Below, in pieces: positions 62,103-64,000 of a stretch of DNA of 64,000 bases; position 1 is the stretch's first letter; every line of letters begins with the position of its first letter. The notes beneath the pieces were generated by a model. It saw only the letters and a program-made list of their open reading frames with translations, was not told the origin of the DNA and ran no database searches. The stretch is taken from contig JBAXOG010000002.1 of NCBI GenBank assembly GCA_037133395.1, forward strand, positions 35,406 to 99,405, in the 5' to 3' direction. The stretch comes from CAIZQW01 sp037133395. Its GTDB lineage: Bacteria; Verrucomicrobiota; Kiritimatiellia; RFP12; UBA1067. Position numbers and translations under genes: made by a program.

Positions 62103-63239
62103 TCACGGATACCGCCCTTCCGCCTCAAGATTCCGGTCGTTGGGCGTTGGATTGACGTAAAATTGCAATAGAAGATAACCTGTTTTTCCATCATCACTTT
62201 CGTCGAACGCGAAACGGTAAAATTTTCCATACGTGGCAGAAACAATTTTCCCGTCGTTATCCTTTTTTACTCTCGACCGCATGATGTAATATTCAGAATC
62301 TTGCAGGCCTTCATCTTTCAGAATGGCCGTCGGTGTCCGAGCAAATTCAAGTGTCAATTCTTGCGTATAGCCGACTTCCGGGGCTTCATGCAGGGAGGGG
62401 AACTGGCTAAATGTATCTTTGGTCAATTTGATGAAACCGCACGCATCCGGAAACTTAATCATAATCTTTTTCTCAAGATTAAGCCTGTCCTTCCCGTTTG
62501 AGGAATAGGTCAGCATAAAGTCCGGGACCTCTCCTGTACCGTACGGAGCGACCAAAGATTTTGTTTTGCAATCAAATCCGACCGATTTATCCTTAGGAAT
62601 AATGACTTCTGTCTCCCATGTGAAAAGCATCGGAATCGGCTTCCGCTTCTCCTTGAGCACCACCTCCAGTGTCGGATTCCACGGCTGCCAACGGCCGTCT
62701 TTCGCGCAAGCAGTCCCTTGCCAATAGAAAGGAAACTTCCGAACTGTTAAGTAGTAATTAGTCTTACTCGCCGAATAAGAGACATCATAAGTTGTCTTCC
62801 CCGTAGCGACAAATAGACCTTCTTTGTCAGTCAAGCCAGTGATGTTATTTCCAGCTTCGTTCGGGTCTCGAGGAGAAAACGCGACCTTGACCTCTGCTTC
62901 CGGAACGGACATTCCTTTTGAATCGATGACCCGTAGCGTGACCTTGGCTTCCGCCCCGTGTAGACATGCCTTGTCAACCTCCGGCAGGTTTTTCTTACCC
63001 CAGAGATGCTGGCGTGCATCTTGTTTGGCTTGAGGCAGATAAACAGGCGCAGAATTTGTCGTTGCTTCAACTTGCTTAAGGTCGCTGGCTTTCGAGACAG
63101 CAGAGAAGGGCGGGTTATTCGATAACCCACTCGGTTGCGAATCTGCCTTTTCCTGTGGTTTGGGCCTCATACTCAAAACAATGACACCCATCAGGATGAC
63201 CAGTAAAACTATGCTCGCACCATATTTCCCGTTTCTCAT
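62103..63239 (-). CDS. Anchored protein, array member 3
   Basis: A 378-residue protein. N-terminal anchor ASIVLLVILMGVIVLSM, a Ser/Thr-rich linker, then the Ig-like domain AKVTLRVIDSKGMSVPEAEV and TGLTDKEGLFVATGKTTYDV, which is nearly identical to member 2, and the linker NPTLEVVLKEKRKPIPMLFT. The C-terminal domain begins PKDKSVGFDCKTKSLVAPYG and ends PTPNDRNLEAEGRYP, shorter than the family end EFDGKNNLF...PRNP. DNA of 62641-62798 is nearly identical to 63843-64000 in member 4. The gap to member 2 is 16 bases, so the set forms one unit. Confidence 0.75.
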   Translation of the reverse strand: MRNGKYGASIVLLVILMGVIVLSMRPKPQEKADSQPSGLSNNPPFSAVSKASDLKQVEATTNSAPVYLPQAKQDARQHLWGKKNLPEVDKACLHGAEAKVTLRVIDSKGMSVPEAEVKVAFSPRDPNEAGNNITGLTDKEGLFVATGKTTYDVSYSASKTNYYLTVRKFPFYWQGTACAKDGRWQPWNPTLEVVLKEKRKPIPMLFTWETEVIIPKDKSVGFDCKTKSLVAPYGTGEVPDFMLTYSSNGKDRLNLEKKIMIKFPDACGFIKLTKDTFSQFPSLHEAPEVGYTQELTLEFARTPTAILKDEGLQDSEYYIMRSRVKKDNDGKIVSATYGKFYRFAFDESDDGKTGYLLLQFYVNPTPNDRNLEAEGRYP

Positions 63240-63263
63240 TTCAGCCCTCTGCCTGCACAGGCA

Positions 63264-64000
63264 TCACGGATTTCTCGGCCAACTGTCCTTCCGGTCGGGG
63301 TCGAATAAATTGTTCTTTCCGTCAAACTCAAGATTGCGGTCGTTCGGAGTGGGGTTGAAGTAATAAGAAAGGCGGATAAACCGCTGAGGCCCGTCTGCAA
63401 ACTTGCAAGGGCCGTAAACTTTTCCATAATACGCTTCGGTTATGTTGCCGCTTTCATCTGTTTTTGTCCTTACACGAAACACAATCATATCATCTTCCGT
63501 GATGCGTTTATCTTGGATGATTTTATTATCTGTTCGCTCATAAACAAACGCTAAGCCAGACTGATAGCCTTTGGCATCTGCCTCATGAGCAGACGCGAAT
63601 TGGCTGTAATTATCCTTTTTCATCAGATACGCTCCATCCATCTGATTGGTGAAAGCAATGATCAAGTCATAGCGTCGTAAAGTATTCGTTCGTGGTGTTT
63701 CCGAGTAAGTTAGTGTTATGTCGGCGTCCTTCCCTTGTCCATACGGCTGAACCCAGTCCCCCTTCAGAAAATCATATCCAATCGGTAAATCACGGACTGG
63801 TATTTTCGATTCAACGCGCTTCGTGTACATCGGAATCGGCTTCCGCTTCTCCTTCAGCACCACCTCCAGTGTCGGATTCCACGGCTGCCAACGGCCGTCT
63901 TTCGCGCAAGCAGTCCCTTGCCAATAGAAAGGAAACTTCCGAACTGTTAAGTAGTAATTAGTCTTACTCGCCGAATAAGAGACATCATAAGTTGTCTTCC
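63264..64000 (-). CDS. Anchored protein, array member 4 (start beyond window)
   Basis: The frame is open from the right edge to 63264. It enters in the Ig-like domain (KTTYDVSYSASKTNYYLTV, FPFYWQGTACAKDGRWQPW), passes the linker NPTLEVVLKEKRKPIPMYTK and gives the C-terminal domain PVRDLPIGYDFLKGDWVQPY, ending PTPNDRNLEFDGKNNLFDP and RKDSWPRNP. The N-terminus is outside the window; a shorter start at 63863 inside the linker is an artefact. It carries the complete family end, against which members 2 and 3 can be judged. Confidence 0.8.
   Translation of the reverse strand, partial: KTTYDVSYSASKTNYYLTVRKFPFYWQGTACAKDGRWQPWNPTLEVVLKEKRKPIPMYTKRVESKIPVRDLPIGYDFLKGDWVQPYGQGKDADITLTYSETPRTNTLRRYDLIIAFTNQMDGAYLMKKDNYSQFASAHEADAKGYQSGLAFVYERTDNKIIQDKRITEDDMIVFRVRTKTDESGNITEAYYGKVYGPCKFADGPQRFIRLSYYFNPTPNDRNLEFDGKNNLFDPDRKDSWPRNP

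Noticed and set aside
1..64000. tRNA, rRNA or known riboswitch genes
   Set aside because: No cloverleaf, rRNA-like stretch or conserved riboswitch core was noticed by eye; a covariance-model scan would be decisive.

Overview
The window looks like a chromosomal segment of a carbohydrate-degrading member of the PVC superphylum, most likely Kiritimatiellota/Verrucomicrobiota. This is an inference from gene content: an ECF sigma factor translationally coupled to a FecR/LamG anti-sigma-like protein, two large proteins related to the hydrazine synthase alpha subunit (HzsA-related) with CxxCH haem motifs, a sulfatase, beta-helix and multidomain glycosidases, an autotransporter-type beta-strand repeat protein, Tat-exported Gfo/Idh and sugar-isomerase proteins, and Rhs repeats. 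No rRNA, tRNA or CRISPR array was seen.

Layout. 1-2.1 kb: ECF sigma factor and FecR/LamG protein, the latter running off the left edge. 2.6-12.7 kb (minus strand): an HzsA-related protein, then upstream a tightly packed eight-gene sugar/polyol operon (two small membrane subunits, FGGY kinase, zinc dehydrogenase, phosphotriesterase-type lactonase candidate, shikimate-dehydrogenase-like protein, cupin phosphoglucose isomerase, D-2-hydroxyacid dehydrogenase). 12.9-17.9 kb: POT peptide transporter, a DUF4143-type ATPase and a DUF1016 nuclease-fold gene in repeat-rich spacers. 17.9-19.6 kb: a histidine kinase that appears N-terminally truncated, with its NarL-type response regulator. 19.6-32 kb: a GC-rich glycan-degradation island (GH101-like enzyme, a 1461-residue three-catalytic-module enzyme, beta-strand repeat surface protein, LacI regulator with two operators, divergent MFS transporter), bounded by two direct copies of the 3' end of a GntR regulator gene, one a remnant and one intact. 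32-40.5 kb: sulfatase, beta-propeller and beta-helix glycosidase candidates, then an ABC-2 exporter with a TPR protein.

40.5-46.3 kb (minus): IclR regulator, UroD-family protein, beta-propeller protein and a second HzsA-related protein, forming a likely operon. 46.6-48.5 kb (plus): a compact AT-richer restriction-modification pair, a NotI-family endonuclease coupled to a D12-class adenine methyltransferase. 48.5-54 kb (minus): octahaem cytochrome c with TPRs, Tat-type sugar isomerase, zinc metallopeptidase, Gfo/Idh oxidoreductase. 54.1-59.7 kb: a 148-bp MITE-like element, trmB, a REP-associated Y1 transposase element that has truncated one Rhs gene, and an orphan Rhs tip with a candidate immunity gene. 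59.7-64 kb: a tandem array of at least four paralogous anchored proteins, one with a clear frameshift, the last running off the right edge.

How the genes work together (inference): the organism appears to bind and degrade sulfated or galactose/N-acetylgalactosamine-containing glycans outside the cytoplasm, import products by MFS and other carriers, and process polyols or pentoses through a kinase-dehydrogenase-lactonase route. Haem proteins are repeatedly placed next to sugar-metabolism genes. The strongest candidates for undescribed biology are the sugar operon, the HzsA-related proteins in two metabolic contexts, the NotI-like nuclease paired with an adenine methyltransferase, the Rhs-adjacent paralog array, and the small repeats that mark rearrangement points.
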